Shown: piece by piece, positions 53,581-63,372 of the stretch
Layout: each line of letters opens with the position of its first letter
Position numbering within the stretch: the stretch's first letter is position 1
Origin: Rhodocytophaga aerolata
GTDB lineage: Bacteria; Bacteroidota; Bacteroidia; Cytophagales; 172606-1
Reading direction: 5' to 3'
DNA: 64,000 nt
Assembly (NCBI RefSeq): GCF_030503435.1
Contig: NZ_JAUKPO010000022.1
Location: 1 to 64,000, forward strand
Made by a program: the position numbers and the translations under genes
Notes under the pieces: model-generated
What the model saw: the letters and a program-made list of their open reading frames with translations, nothing else
What the model was told of the DNA's origin: nothing
Database searches by the model: none

Positions 53581-54267
53581 ATACTTGTTTGTTAAAAGTT
53601 TGTTTGTTTAAAGTGAGAAGATTGTTAACTGGTTATAAGGGCTTTCAATAATAAGCGCATTTGTAATAGAATAGAGATGTAATAGAATAGAGATAGGATC
53701 AACAGGGTGTGATCGCTACGATATGCTATATGTTTACCCTATTCGAAATACGTACTATGTTTGATATACTAGAGCATTCGCGTATAGACATTTAGTATGT
53801 ATCTAGTTGGGTATAGGCATTTAGTATGTATACATTTAGGTATGCTTTTAAGTATAAGCAATCCGAATACCTGTAAGCTTTAGACTACTACCCCAATGAT
53901 GGAGCCTGAAGCTGTTAACTTTCTTCTAAGGCAATGCGACAAGTTCGCGAAGGTCTGTCTAGCGTCACTGACTACCTTGTTGCCTAGGAGTTAATTGAAA
54001 TTAGGGATTACTAATTCTTTGCTCAATAGGTAACTAGTAGCTTGTCTTAAGATAAATAAAGCAACTAGCAAAAGGTAAACAAGGGACTAGGAAATATTTT
54101 GACAGGAATTTTTGTAGCATTTACTTGCCTTCACTATAATAAGTATTCAAAACACCAAATAGTAGCGTAAACGTGGCCAAGAAGCTATAAAAGAATGGGC
54201 ACGTTATTTACTAGCCCAGCTATGATACATTCTGCTTGCAGGATTCTTTCTAGTTCTAACTAAATAT
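53581..54267. other. AT-rich intergenic region with tandem repeats
   Basis: Two adjacent copies of a 16-bp unit (GTAATAGAATAGAGAT at 53663 and 53679) and two copies of a 21-bp unit containing CATTTAGTATGTAT (53782-53802 and 53811-53831, 29-bp period). The first unit shares AATAGAATAGAG character with the repeats at 39411. No gene is seen. The promoter of the peptidase gene should be near 53600. Confidence 0.6.
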
Positions 54268-54476
54268 TGAGGTACTCCCCATTATTAGGACCAAAAATGG
54301 GTACTTGTTAATTGAAATTTTGATTCAGGCGCTGTTAGCTAATGAACCCAAATAAACTGAAACGGGTAATTGCCTTCCGATACCTTGATGGTACTTTTGA
54401 TAATTATATCTTTGGAAGAATTCCTTCAGCCCTTGGTATAACTGCCAGCCATCTTCGGGCGGAGTAATGTAAACAG

Positions 54477-54496
54477 GTGAATCGTTCATGATTCAC
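54477..54496. repeat. Short palindrome inside orfB (second insertion)
   Basis: GTGAATC at 54477-54483 and GATTCAC at 54490-54496 form a perfect 7-bp stem with a 6-nt loop, at the place where the transposase frame is lost. Confidence 0.7.
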
Positions 54497-54775
54497 TTCA
54501 TATTTTACTGTTCGCCATAACCTTTCAATATATACATTATCAACAGCTCGTCCTTTCCCATCCATACTAATGAGAATCTGTTGCCCCTTGAGATGCTCTA
54601 CCCATTTTTTACAGGTAAACTGACTGCCTTGGTCAGAGTTCACTATTTGCGGCTTACCATAATAGGCAAGAGTTGTCTGCAATGTCTCTACCACCCAATC
54701 TGCATCCATATTATTAGAAATATCCCAACCTACCACAAACCGGCTATAGACATCAATGATAGCCACCAGGTACAT

Positions 54776-54805
54776 GGACCTGAAATAAGATTTCATCTTA
54801 GGTCC
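54776..54805. repeat. 30-bp palindromic stretch inside orfB (first insertion)
   Basis: GGACCT / AGGTCC at the ends and AAGAT / ATCTT inside form a hairpin. Removing about 29 bp would join KGF and MYLVAII, the usual sequence in this family, and restore the frame. Confidence 0.7.
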
Positions 54806-55222
54806 AAGCCTTTCGCCATAGGGATGTAGGTGATGTCTATTTGCCAAACCTGATTACTTTCAGTAATAGGTAAATTCTTCAATAAGTAGGGGTAGATGTA
54901 CTCAACTTTGCCTACTTTACTTAAATTTGGTTTGGGAAAAATGGCCATGATTCCCATTTTTCGCAGTAACCGCCTTATCCGCTTGTGATTAACAATATAC
55001 CCCTGGCTGCGCAGATAGTCCTGCATTTGTAATACACCTTCTGTTGGATAACCCAGATACCGCTCATCCAACAAACGCATAATACGCAGATTTTCCTCCG
55101 TTTCCGGCACTGCTTGATAGTATAGCACGCTTCGGTGCAGTCCTAGTAATTCGCACTGTGCCCGAATACTCAACTCACTTTTTGTATCGATCATTGCTTT
55201 CAGCTCATTTAGCCCAGTTTCT

Positions 55223-55495
55223 TTAAGCTTTTTTTAGAAACTCATTCTCCAGCTCTAATCTGCCAATCTTGGCATATAACTGATCGGGATCGATCTGCTC
55301 CTCAGATTGGGCATCGGCAGATTTTTCGAATACCGTGGCAGCTCTACTCAGAAAGTCTTGCTTCCATTTACCGATCATTGTAGGATGAACCTCGAAGCGT
55401 TTGGATAATTCCGCTAGTGTTTCTTTTTCTTTAAGAGCTTCGATAGCTACTTTGGCTTTGAAATTTGATGTGTACTGTTTCCTTTTTGCTTTCAT
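55223..55495 (-). CDS. IS3 orfA (helix-turn-helix transposase subunit)
   Basis: 90 aa: MKAKRKQYTSNFKAKVAIEA, helix-turn-helix LAELSKRFEVHPTMIGKWKQ, then a leucine-zipper-like end LELENEFLKKA. The end of the gene has the slippery run A7G on its coding strand (about 55226-55236), where a -1 frameshift would fuse orfA to orfB through KKLKETGLNELKAMID. That is the normal way IS3 elements make the OrfAB transposase. Confidence 0.9.
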   Translation of the reverse strand: MKAKRKQYTSNFKAKVAIEALKEKETLAELSKRFEVHPTMIGKWKQDFLSRAATVFEKSADAQSEEQIDPDQLYAKIGRLELENEFLKKA

Positions 55496-55560
55496 TTAAC
55501 CACTATTTTAATACTTGTTTTTCAACTTAGCTAGTGGTCCGATTTCTGGGGAGTAGCACA

Positions 55561-56119
55561 TATCTATCAATATATAATATCTATACAATATATAGTCACT
55601 AGAGCAGGACGAGAGGAAATTCTGTTTTCCTTTGTGAGCTAAAATAGCTTTAGTCTAAGAGAGCAGATGGAGGCTTTTGTTTCAAAAATTACATGCAGTA
55701 AATCCAATGCTAAACCTACAGGTAAGGAAAAAAGTGCCAAAAAAATACCTAGAATTAGGTATTTTTTGCCTAATAAAAAATGGGGAACTTTGTAAAATGG
55801 GCTTTAAAAGCCTTGTTACCTTTTACAATATTCACTCATTAATGAAAGCGTACAAAATAGAAGCGTTTTTGCATTAGAAAGATGTAAAATAAGACAAAAG
55901 TAAGAGAGAGGAAAAGGTTACAGGTTTTATCTAAAGAAATACCGGATTCATCGAAATAGTACATAGATCCCTATAAAAAATAAGTAATTTCATAACTCTG
56001 CTCATAAGAGAAGCGAAGCAGAGACTTTTACAAATTATTCCAAAAGGAAACTCTAGGCGTACAAAATAGACCAGCAAATAAAAAAATCAACGGTTAGAGC
56101 CATTATTTAAACGAATTCC
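55561..56119. other. AT-rich leader upstream of the exopolysaccharide locus
   Basis: About 560 nt, clearly more AT-rich than the flanks. It includes the hairpin at 55740-55767, described separately. The short ORF at 55677-55877 has no ATG and no coding character and is not called. The promoter of the locus is probably here, but I found no exact TAnnTTTG. Confidence 0.5.
55740..55767. terminator. Hairpin terminator/attenuator 350 nt upstream of the UpxY-like gene
   Basis: AAAAAATACCT (55740-55750) and AGGTATTTTTT (55757-55767) form a perfect 11-bp stem with a 6-nt loop and a built-in T tract. It may be a plain bidirectional terminator or a leader attenuator controlled by the UpxY-like antiterminator. 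Confidence 0.7.
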
Positions 56120-56623
56120 ATGAATTGGTTTGCTATTTACACAAAGTCCAAATTCGAAAAGAAGGTATATTCTTTACTTTTGGAACAATCCATTGAAGCC
56201 TACCTTCCTTTGCAAAAGAAACTTCATCAGTGGAGTGACCGCAAAAAATGGATAGAGTGTCCCCTGATAAATTCCTACGTATTTGTGCGCATAACAGAGA
56301 AAGACTATTTCCGGGTATTGAATACTCCAGGCGTAGTGTGTTATGTCACCTTTTCTGGTAAAGCAGCCCCTATCCGCGATGCTGAGATTGATATATTGAA
56401 GCGGATTCTATCTGCAGATGTAGAGCTTAAATTTTCTACAGAGGATTTGCAAATAGGAGAAGAGGTAGAGATTATTTCAGGAAAGTTGCTAGGATTACAG
56501 GGAGAATTGGTGGAATATAAAGGAGGTAAACGAGTAATTGTGCGAATTGGAAATACTGGTCATAACTTACTGCTTACCATACCTACAAATCATCTTCGAA
56601 GGCGTTTAGCCTTGGCAAGCTAA
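56120..56623 (+). CDS. UpxY/NusG-family transcription antiterminator
   Basis: 167 aa. The NGN domain (1-105; WFAIYTKSKFEKKVYSLLLE, SYVFVRITEKDYFRVLNTPG) and a C-terminal KOW motif (EEVEIISGKLLGLQGELVEY) define a NusG paralogue. As first gene of a polysaccharide locus it corresponds to UpxY proteins of Bacteroides, which let RNA polymerase pass terminators in the leader of their own locus. The 390-nt gap to the next gene is AT-rich and shows no gene. Confidence 0.9.
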   Translation: MNWFAIYTKSKFEKKVYSLLLEQSIEAYLPLQKKLHQWSDRKKWIECPLINSYVFVRITEKDYFRVLNTPGVVCYVTFSGKAAPIRDAEIDILKRILSADVELKFSTEDLQIGEEVEIISGKLLGLQGELVEYKGGKRVIVRIGNTGHNLLLTIPTNHLRRRLALAS

Positions 56624-57015
56624 AGCTAGGAATGTAAAAGGAAATAAATAAAATATGTATTTTTTAGTGATTAGAGACTTGTAGAAGGTGGAGTGTAAGT
56701 GAAAATTATCTATTAAGATATTGTTTTTCTACAAACAGAAAGATTCTTATAAATTAAAGAAGAAAAATGGCTTGCCTTTTAGTAGGTAAAAAATTTAGAT
56801 GGCTTTGCTTGAAGCAAAATAACTATTCACTTTTAGGATACAGAAACATATAGCGTAGGTATTGCCTAACCAAAATTTGTTCTTAATAGGTACATAACAA
56901 ATGTGACCCAAAGGGCGAAGCTTTGAGAGGTAGTAAATTTAAGAAAAAGTATTTTGTGCTGTTTTGTCTACGGAATAGTTTTAAATTAATTGCAACGAAA
57001 CAGAAAAATATTTAG

Positions 57016-57822
57016 ATGTTAATTAGAAAAATAATACAGCGCAGTTTGCTGTACAAAAAGATATTCAATAAAGCTTTTTTATCACTTTATTTAAGTTATA
57101 TTCTTCTATTTTTAGCCTTTGGCTGTGTACCAGTAGGAAAACAGAAATATATGCAGGATCGAAGACATGATACGGCTCCTACGATTAATGCAAAAGAATA
57201 CGCACTTATGATCCCAGAGTACAAACTAAAAGCAGATGATATTGTATCAGTAGAAGTATTCAGCTTGACACAAGAAAAATTTAATTTTTTAGGAAGCACT
57301 CCAAAAATGGAGCTAACCGTAAATCGGCAAGGAAATATTGAGTTACCGGTTGTAGGAGATTTAAAAGTAGCAGGATTGACTGTAGGGCAGATGCAAGAAA
57401 AGATAAAGGAGCTAACAGCTGATTACCTAAAGAGCCCAAAAGTGACTGTTAAGCTTGTAAATTTTAACTTTACTGTGCTAGGAGAAGTAGGCGATGAGGG
57501 AACTTTTAAAGCAGATGGTGGAAACTTAACAATACTCCAGGCCATTGGGCAAGCGGGCGGATTAACTGAGTTTGCAGACCGCGCTAGCGTACGCATCATC
57601 CGGCATGATCAGGCCACAGCCAGCGTATACAAGGTAAATGTTTTAGAAGATAATATCTTATTATCAGATAGATATTTTATTCAACCTAATGATGTAATCT
57701 TAGTAGATCCTCTAGCAAAGAAGAACGCAAGAACTACTACAAGTAACTTGACTTTAGGGCTATCTATTTTAGGAACAATCAATAGTGCTTTTATAGCCTG
57801 GCTTTTCATCTTATATCGGTAG
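57016..57822 (+). CDS. Polysaccharide export outer-membrane protein (Wza/BexD-like)
   Basis: 268 aa. Hydrophobic start with the lipid Cys in LLFLAFGCVPVGKQ, so a lipoprotein although the N-terminus is longer than usual. The polysaccharide export (PES) domain (EYKLKADDIVSVEVFSLTQE, GNIELPVVGDLKVAGLTVGQ) is followed by an SLBB domain (VNFNFTVLGEVGDEGTFKAD) and a C-terminal membrane helix. It should form the periplasmic and outer-membrane channel for exopolysaccharide. It is 1 nt from the Wzc-like kinase gene, its functional partner. Confidence 0.93.
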   Translation: MLIRKIIQRSLLYKKIFNKAFLSLYLSYILLFLAFGCVPVGKQKYMQDRRHDTAPTINAKEYALMIPEYKLKADDIVSVEVFSLTQEKFNFLGSTPKMELTVNRQGNIELPVVGDLKVAGLTVGQMQEKIKELTADYLKSPKVTVKLVNFNFTVLGEVGDEGTFKADGGNLTILQAIGQAGGLTEFADRASVRIIRHDQATASVYKVNVLEDNILLSDRYFIQPNDVILVDPLAKKNARTTTSNLTLGLSILGTINSAFIAWLFILYR

Positions 57823-57823
57823 T

Positions 57824-60190
57824 ATGACCACTAATCAGCCTCAAGCAGATTCTCAGGATAGCCTGTTTAATGTGCAGAAGATTCTCTTTAGCCTGCTCAG
57901 TAATTGGTATCTGGTGGTGATTTGTCTTGTTTTTTTTGGAGGAGTTGCCTACTTTATTGACCGCTATACCAGGCCAGTGTATACATTGAGCTCCCTTGTA
58001 TACGTCAAACCTGATAATGATAAAAGTAACATATCCAGCATATTATACGGAGAGGAGGCCTTTAGTCCATCCAGAAATCTTTCTAATGAGATCATTTTTT
58101 TGAAGTCTCATTCTTTTATAGAAAAGACGCTTACAGATTTAGATTTTGGGGTGAGTTATTTTAAGCAAGGCAAATTTGTTGTATCAGAGCTTTATAAGAA
58201 TAGTTCAATAAAACTAGTGATAGATACATCCTCTACCTTTATTCCGTATTATACTCAGTTTACGTGTACCATTAAAACCGTGAGACGCTATATTCTCTCT
58301 ACGGAGGATGAGCAATTATCTGGTATTTCTGAAAAGATGTATGAGTTTGGCGAAGTAGCTGAATATAAAGGGTTTAAATTCATTATTAATTTGCAAAAAG
58401 AGCACATTACGCCAGATGAAGAAGTGCTTTTTCATATTAATCATATAGATGGCCTGGCAAATCACTACAAGAATGCCCTATACATAAATCCTGTAGGTAA
58501 GGAAGCTTCAGTATTAAAGCTTTCTATAGAAGGGAATACACCTGAAAAAGAGAAAGATTTTCTTAATAAGCTTTGTGCAAATTTCATTGCTAATAACCTG
58601 TATGAAAAAAATAGCATGGCTAGCAAAACAGTGGATTTTATCAATCAAATGCTAAGCCAGAACAAAGATTCGCTATCTACTATTGAGAATAGGTTAGAGC
58701 GTTTTAAAGGCAATAATTCTGTAGTCAGTGTGCAAGAGAAAGGTAGTCAATTGATGGAGGAAATTAAGCAGTTAGAGAAAGATAAGGCCACCCTGCTAAG
58801 TGCTAACCAGTATTTTACACACTTAGAGGTCAATCTGCGGGACAATGAAGAAAGTCAGATAGTTATTCCATCCTCTTTAGGCTTAGAAGATGCTACCTTG
58901 AATAATGTAATTGGTGAGTTAATCACCTTGCAGACAGAGAACCGTATCCTGAAAGCGGATAAAAGATTGAAAAATCCCTATATAGATGTAAATAATCAGA
59001 AGATTGCAGAGTTAAAAAATAGCATCTTCCAGAGGATACGCAGCCTAAAAGCGATCAATGACTTAAAGCTAGCTGATATTAACCGCAGTGTGAATAACTA
59101 TGTGAGCTCACAGAAAAAGTTACCCTCTGCTGAAAGGGAATTTAACAACATTTCTAGAAATTATACAATTAGTGAAAGCTTGGTGCAGTTTCTGATGGAG
59201 AAAAGGGCAGAGGCTGCTATTACAAGAGCTTCTAATGCCTCAGATTACCGCATGGTAGATGCAGCCAGGATTGAGAGCGGCCCGTTGAAGAAAAAAGTAT
59301 TTGATTACAAACTCGCTCTACTTGCCGGCTTAGCTATTCCAATTGCTTTAATAGTGCTATTAGATCTATTAAATACGAAAATTAATTCCAGAGAGGAATT
59401 AGTAAAACTAACTCCTATCCCTTTGTTAGGGGTGGTCGTACACGGTACAGGTGAGAAGGTTCTAAGTGGAACGCGAAATTTAAAGAATGCCTTATCAGAA
59501 TCGTTGCGTTCGGTGCGTTCAAATTTAAGCTATCTCACTGAAAATAATGGAGAGTCTAAGGTTGTGCTTTTTACATCTTCTATTAGTGGAGAGGGGAAAT
59601 CTTTTTGTGCAATTAACTTAAGCCATATCATTGCTATATCAGGCAAGAAAACTTTACTAATCAACGCAGATATGCGCAAGCAGGATAACTACGACATAGA
59701 GCTTAATATTAAAAACAAATTTGGCCTAAGTACTTATCTATCTGGTATGTCTATCCTGTCAGCAGTTATCCAGCCAACTGAGTTAAACCACCTGTGGGTA
59801 ATACCTTCTGGCGATTTACCGCCTAATCCTTCTGAACTTTTGCTTAGCGGCCGCATGAACCAATTACTTGCTGAGCTTAAAGAACAGTTTGATTATATTA
59901 TCCTTGATACGCCACCTGTTGGAATTATTGCTGATGGCCTGGAACTAATGAAACAATCAGATATCAATATCATTGTCGTGAGGCAAGGCTACACGAAAAA
60001 GGCATTTCTTAATTTTATCAATGAATTATATGCCCAGCAAAAGTACCGGAATATGGCACTTGTGTTCAATGATGTAGATATAAAAAAATCAGGGCACGGA
60101 TATGGGGTAGGCAATTACGGATATGGCTATGGATACTATATAGAAGATAAGCAGAAAGCTAAATGGTGGAAGAAAACAGTTACTGCCTAA
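57824..60190 (+). CDS. Wzc-like polysaccharide co-polymerase and BY-tyrosine kinase
   Basis: 788 aa. Wzz domain with membrane helices at about 25-45 and 505-525; a long coiled-coil periplasmic part between (KGNNSVVSVQEKGSQLMEEI). The cytoplasmic BY-kinase has Walker A G589-E-G-K-S593, Walker A' TLLINADMRKQ and Walker B DYIILDTPPVG. The C-terminus carries a Gly/Tyr cluster, GHGYGVGNYGYGYGYY, the autophosphorylation tail. It controls polymer length and export with the Wza-like protein. Confidence 0.94.
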   Translation: MTTNQPQADSQDSLFNVQKILFSLLSNWYLVVICLVFFGGVAYFIDRYTRPVYTLSSLVYVKPDNDKSNISSILYGEEAFSPSRNLSNEIIFLKSHSFIEKTLTDLDFGVSYFKQGKFVVSELYKNSSIKLVIDTSSTFIPYYTQFTCTIKTVRRYILSTEDEQLSGISEKMYEFGEVAEYKGFKFIINLQKEHITPDEEVLFHINHIDGLANHYKNALYINPVGKEASVLKLSIEGNTPEKEKDFLNKLCANFIANNLYEKNSMASKTVDFINQMLSQNKDSLSTIENRLERFKGNNSVVSVQEKGSQLMEEIKQLEKDKATLLSANQYFTHLEVNLRDNEESQIVIPSSLGLEDATLNNVIGELITLQTENRILKADKRLKNPYIDVNNQKIAELKNSIFQRIRSLKAINDLKLADINRSVNNYVSSQKKLPSAEREFNNISRNYTISESLVQFLMEKRAEAAITRASNASDYRMVDAARIESGPLKKKVFDYKLALLAGLAIPIALIVLLDLLNTKINSREELVKLTPIPLLGVVVHGTGEKVLSGTRNLKNALSESLRSVRSNLSYLTENNGESKVVLFTSSISGEGKSFCAINLSHIIAISGKKTLLINADMRKQDNYDIELNIKNKFGLSTYLSGMSILSAVIQPTELNHLWVIPSGDLPPNPSELLLSGRMNQLLAELKEQFDYIILDTPPVGIIADGLELMKQSDINIIVVRQGYTKKAFLNFINELYAQQKYRNMALVFNDVDIKKSGHGYGVGNYGYGYGYYIEDKQKAKWWKKTVTA

Positions 60191-60223
60191 AACAGTATTT
60201 AATAATAGTATACATAGATATAT

Positions 60224-62059
60224 ATGTGTAGAGTTGCAGGTACTATACTCTCTAAAAGACTTTCTTTTCAGGATAGCTTATCAATAGATAATCCTTTTAA
60301 AAATACTGTTTATCGGATGATAAGCAGTATGGCGCATGGTGGACCTGATGATGAAGGGTTATATGTAAGCAGCGAATCCACGGTTATATTTGGGCACCGT
60401 CGGCTTTCTTTGCTTGATCTAAGCCCTGCCGGCCATCAACCTATGAGCACAGCCGATGCAACAGTAGTGATTAGTTTCAACGGAGAGATTTACAATTATC
60501 AGCAGTTACGTAGTGAATTAATAGAAAAAGGCTATACATTCAAAAATAATACAGATACGGAAGTCATTTTAAATGCCTATAAAGAATGGGGAGAGGGAGC
60601 TTTTTTACGTTTTAATGGCATGTTTGCCTTCGCCTTACATGATATACAGACAAAACAAGTCTACTTGGTAAGGGATCACTCTGGAATAAAGCCTTTATAT
60701 TATACTACCCAAGGGGAAAGACTAACATTCGCTTCGGAAGTGAGGGCATTTGCGCAGACAGACCTTGTTATAGAGGAACAGCCCGAATGGAAGATTTACT
60801 TTTTATCTTTAGGCTTTATTCCAGAACCTTATACCACCTATAAGAATGTATTTATGCTTCCTAAAGGACACTTTCTGAAGTGGGATGTAGACAGTGGAGA
60901 GTACAAAGTCAAACAATATTTTAGGTATACTTTTTCATCTACTATTCTTTCAGAGAAAGAAGCCACACAATTAATAAGGGAAAAACTGGAGGCTTCTGTT
61001 AGAAGACACTTGATCTCTGATGCACCAATAGGCCTATTTTTAAGTGGAGGTATTGATTCAAGCTTATTAACGCTGTTGGCTAATAAAGACATAAAAGATA
61101 AGCTACACACGCTTTCCATTGTGTTTGATGAAGAACGATATACTGAAAAAAAATATCAGCAGCTAATCATCGACAAAATTAAAGGTAATCATTCATTTTA
61201 CAGAATAACCAAAGAAGATTTTGAAAGGAGCTTAGTAGATATTTTGCAAGCGATGGATCAGCCTTCTATGGATGGAATCAATACGTATTTTATCTCTCGG
61301 TGCGCTAAAGAAGAAGGCTTAAAGGCTGTCCTCTCAGGCTTGGGTGCAGATGAACTATTAGGTGGTTATCCTTCTTTTAAAAGGGCTCATACATTTACTT
61401 ATACTCAATATTTACCATCCTTCTCTTATCGGTTAGGTAATTTTTTTATTAATGATAAGCTTAAGAAAACGCCTTTTTTGTCTTTAGAAGGCGATATGGG
61501 AAAATATCTATTCTTACGAGGGTTAATTAACCCGGATACTGTAGCAGATATTTTGGAGATAACAGAAAGAGAAGTACTTTGGAGCTTGCAGAAATTAAAT
61601 ACTACTAATCGTTTTAATGAATTAGGACCTGGAAATTTTGCCAGCTGGATAGAGACTAATTTTTATATGCAGAATCAGCTTTTGAAAGATTCAGATGTGA
61701 TGAGTATGTGGCATGGAGTAGAGATTAGGGTACCTTTTTTAGATAAAGAATTAATAGAATTAGCCTTCCAAATTCATCCTAAAATAAAGTTTGGAAAACC
61801 GCAGGCAAAATGGCTTTTAATTTCTGCTTTCAAAGATATATTGCCTGAGCCAATATGGAACAGGCCAAAGCAAGGATTTGAGCTTCCTTTTAATAAATGG
61901 ATGAAAAAAAACGAGTTGATGCTGCAAATGCTTCATAGCCCAAATAAGACTGTTCGCAAACTAACCATAGATTTTGAGCAAGAGAGATTGCAGTGGTCAC
62001 GTTTATGGGCTATGGTTCTAAGTGAAAAATGGCATCACCAATCAGCAGTGAGTGTGTAA
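60224..62059 (+). CDS. Asparagine synthetase (glutamine-hydrolysing), AsnB-type
   Basis: 611 aa. The class II glutaminase nucleophile is Cys2 (MCRVAGTIL), followed by GHRRLSLLDLSPAGHQPM and FNGEIYNYQQLR. The C-terminal synthetase domain has the PP-loop LSGGIDSSLL and the GLGADELLGGY motif. In exopolysaccharide loci such proteins often amidate uronic acids or modify other acids rather than make free asparagine; which is true here cannot be told from sequence. Confidence 0.92.
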   Translation: MCRVAGTILSKRLSFQDSLSIDNPFKNTVYRMISSMAHGGPDDEGLYVSSESTVIFGHRRLSLLDLSPAGHQPMSTADATVVISFNGEIYNYQQLRSELIEKGYTFKNNTDTEVILNAYKEWGEGAFLRFNGMFAFALHDIQTKQVYLVRDHSGIKPLYYTTQGERLTFASEVRAFAQTDLVIEEQPEWKIYFLSLGFIPEPYTTYKNVFMLPKGHFLKWDVDSGEYKVKQYFRYTFSSTILSEKEATQLIREKLEASVRRHLISDAPIGLFLSGGIDSSLLTLLANKDIKDKLHTLSIVFDEERYTEKKYQQLIIDKIKGNHSFYRITKEDFERSLVDILQAMDQPSMDGINTYFISRCAKEEGLKAVLSGLGADELLGGYPSFKRAHTFTYTQYLPSFSYRLGNFFINDKLKKTPFLSLEGDMGKYLFLRGLINPDTVADILEITEREVLWSLQKLNTTNRFNELGPGNFASWIETNFYMQNQLLKDSDVMSMWHGVEIRVPFLDKELIELAFQIHPKIKFGKPQAKWLLISAFKDILPEPIWNRPKQGFELPFNKWMKKNELMLQMLHSPNKTVRKLTIDFEQERLQWSRLWAMVLSEKWHHQSAVSV

Positions 62060-62153
62060 TAGACTGATTAAGTAAGCGATACGAAGAACCTTTATGGATG
62101 CATGCTTATTTAGAAGTAAACAAAATATATTGAGCAATTAACTGAATTAACAA

Positions 62154-63302
62154 TTGATCTTGCAGACGCTGTTTTTATATCTTAGTGCTTTTAAAGGAAT
62201 GGGTGGAATTGAAAAATTCAACAGAGCTTTTATGAAAGCACTCCATGAGGAGATAGTGACTCTAGAGGGTAATGCAGAGGTGCTCTCTTGTTATGACGAT
62301 CTTGCAGACCCTGCATACATTCCTCATTCGCAATTCAGTGGATATGGTGGAAATAGGTCACTTTTTACACTACATGCCTTAATTAAAGCAGAAAAAGCAG
62401 ATCTTATTATTTTAGGACATATTAACCTGGCTATTGTTGGTTTGCTAATAAAACTGCTATTTCCATCAAAAAAGGTTTTTTTAATTGCTCATGGTATTGA
62501 GGTATGGACGATTCATTCTTATATTAAGAAAGCACTGATCACGAGAGTTGATAAAATTCTAGCTGTAAGTGAGTTCACAGCAAATAAGATATTAGAGGGT
62601 AATCCTTATATAAATGAAGAGAAGATTAGTGTTTTTTATAATACCTTAGATCCATTTTTTTTGCCACCCCTTGATTTTGTAAAGCCTGTTTATCTTAAAA
62701 ATCGGTATGGATTATCTGATAAAAGCAAAGTCATTTTAACGGTAGCAAGGCTTGTAAATACCGAGCAGTATAAGGGATATGATAAAGTAATTCAAGTAAT
62801 GCCTCAGGTGTTACAAGCAGTTCCGGAGGCAGTATATCTACTTTGCGGGAAATACGACAGTGAAGAAAAAGCACGTATAGGAAAATTGATTCATGACAAT
62901 AAGCTAGATGGGAAAGTAATCATGCCAGGATTTATTGCCAATGAGGAGCTAATAGATCATTACCTACTAGCAGATGTATTTGTTATGCCTAGTAAGAAAG
63001 AGGGATTTGGTATTGTGTTTATAGAAGCTATGGCTTGTGGGGCAGAAGTTATTGCTGGTAATCAGGATGGAAGTACAGAAGCACTGTTGCATGGAAAGCT
63101 TGGTAGGCTAATAGATCCGGATAACGAATTCGAGATACAGCTTGCGCTAATAAATAGCTTATATTTCAACAATACAAATAAAAGATCTCTCCAGCAGGAA
63201 GTTCTATTACATTTTGGTTTTGCAGCTTATAAAAGGAGACTTAGACAGATACTAAAAAATAAAACTATTAACAAAGAAAGTATCTCCTCGATGAGGAACT
63301 AG
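62154..63302 (+). CDS. Glycosyltransferase, GT4 family
   Basis: 382 aa from a TTG codon at 62154; the FLYLSAFKGMGGIEKFNRAF start is the normal N-terminus of this fold, and the first ATG (62199) would cut it, so a TTG start (62154 or 62160) is most likely. The C-terminal domain has VILTVARLVNTEQYKGYDKV, LADVFVMPSKKEGFGIVFIE with the E-x7-E motif, and AMACGAEVIAGNQDGSTEA. It transfers a sugar from a nucleotide donor on the cytoplasmic side during repeat-unit assembly. Confidence 0.88.
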   Translation: MILQTLFLYLSAFKGMGGIEKFNRAFMKALHEEIVTLEGNAEVLSCYDDLADPAYIPHSQFSGYGGNRSLFTLHALIKAEKADLIILGHINLAIVGLLIKLLFPSKKVFLIAHGIEVWTIHSYIKKALITRVDKILAVSEFTANKILEGNPYINEEKISVFYNTLDPFFLPPLDFVKPVYLKNRYGLSDKSKVILTVARLVNTEQYKGYDKVIQVMPQVLQAVPEAVYLLCGKYDSEEKARIGKLIHDNKLDGKVIMPGFIANEELIDHYLLADVFVMPSKKEGFGIVFIEAMACGAEVIAGNQDGSTEALLHGKLGRLIDPDNEFEIQLALINSLYFNNTNKRSLQQEVLLHFGFAAYKRRLRQILKNKTINKESISSMRN

Positions 63303-63372
63303 TAAATTCAATAAGCCTATTATAATTATTGTTAAAATAAAGTTGTTATTAAATTAGATTTCAAATCTCTTT

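Larger units (their letters stand above)
54325..55194 (-). pseudogene. IS3 orfB (rve integrase domain) broken by two short palindromic insertions
   Basis: Transposase catalytic subunit. The first part (55194 to about 54806) reads MIDTKSELSIRAQCELLGLH to DITYIPMAKG with the first Asp of the DDE triad. The frame then changes at a palindromic stretch, 54776-54805, after which MYLVAIIDVYSRFVVGW, the second Asp in NSDQGSQFT and the Glu of VYIERLW follow. After VKYE a second palindrome (54477-54496) shifts the frame again; the true end continues as PPEDGWQLYQGLKEFFQRY to a stop at 54325-54327. The DDE residues are kept but the protein cannot be made in one frame, so the copy is probably inactive. 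Confidence 0.85.
54268..55560 (-). mobile_element. IS3-family insertion sequence
   Basis: 1293 bp with imperfect terminal inverted repeats: left TGAGGTACTCCCCA and right (reverse strand) TGTGCTACTCCCCA, both followed a few bases later by GGACCA. It is flanked by a 3-bp direct repeat TAT (54265-54267 and 55561-55563). The element holds orfA and a broken orfB on the minus strand. The insertion lies in the AT-rich region left of the exopolysaccharide locus. Confidence 0.9.

Noticed and set aside
55677-55877. 66-codon ORF left of the UpxY-like gene
   Set aside because: It needs a non-ATG start, spans the terminator-like hairpin at 55740-55767 and has no coding character.
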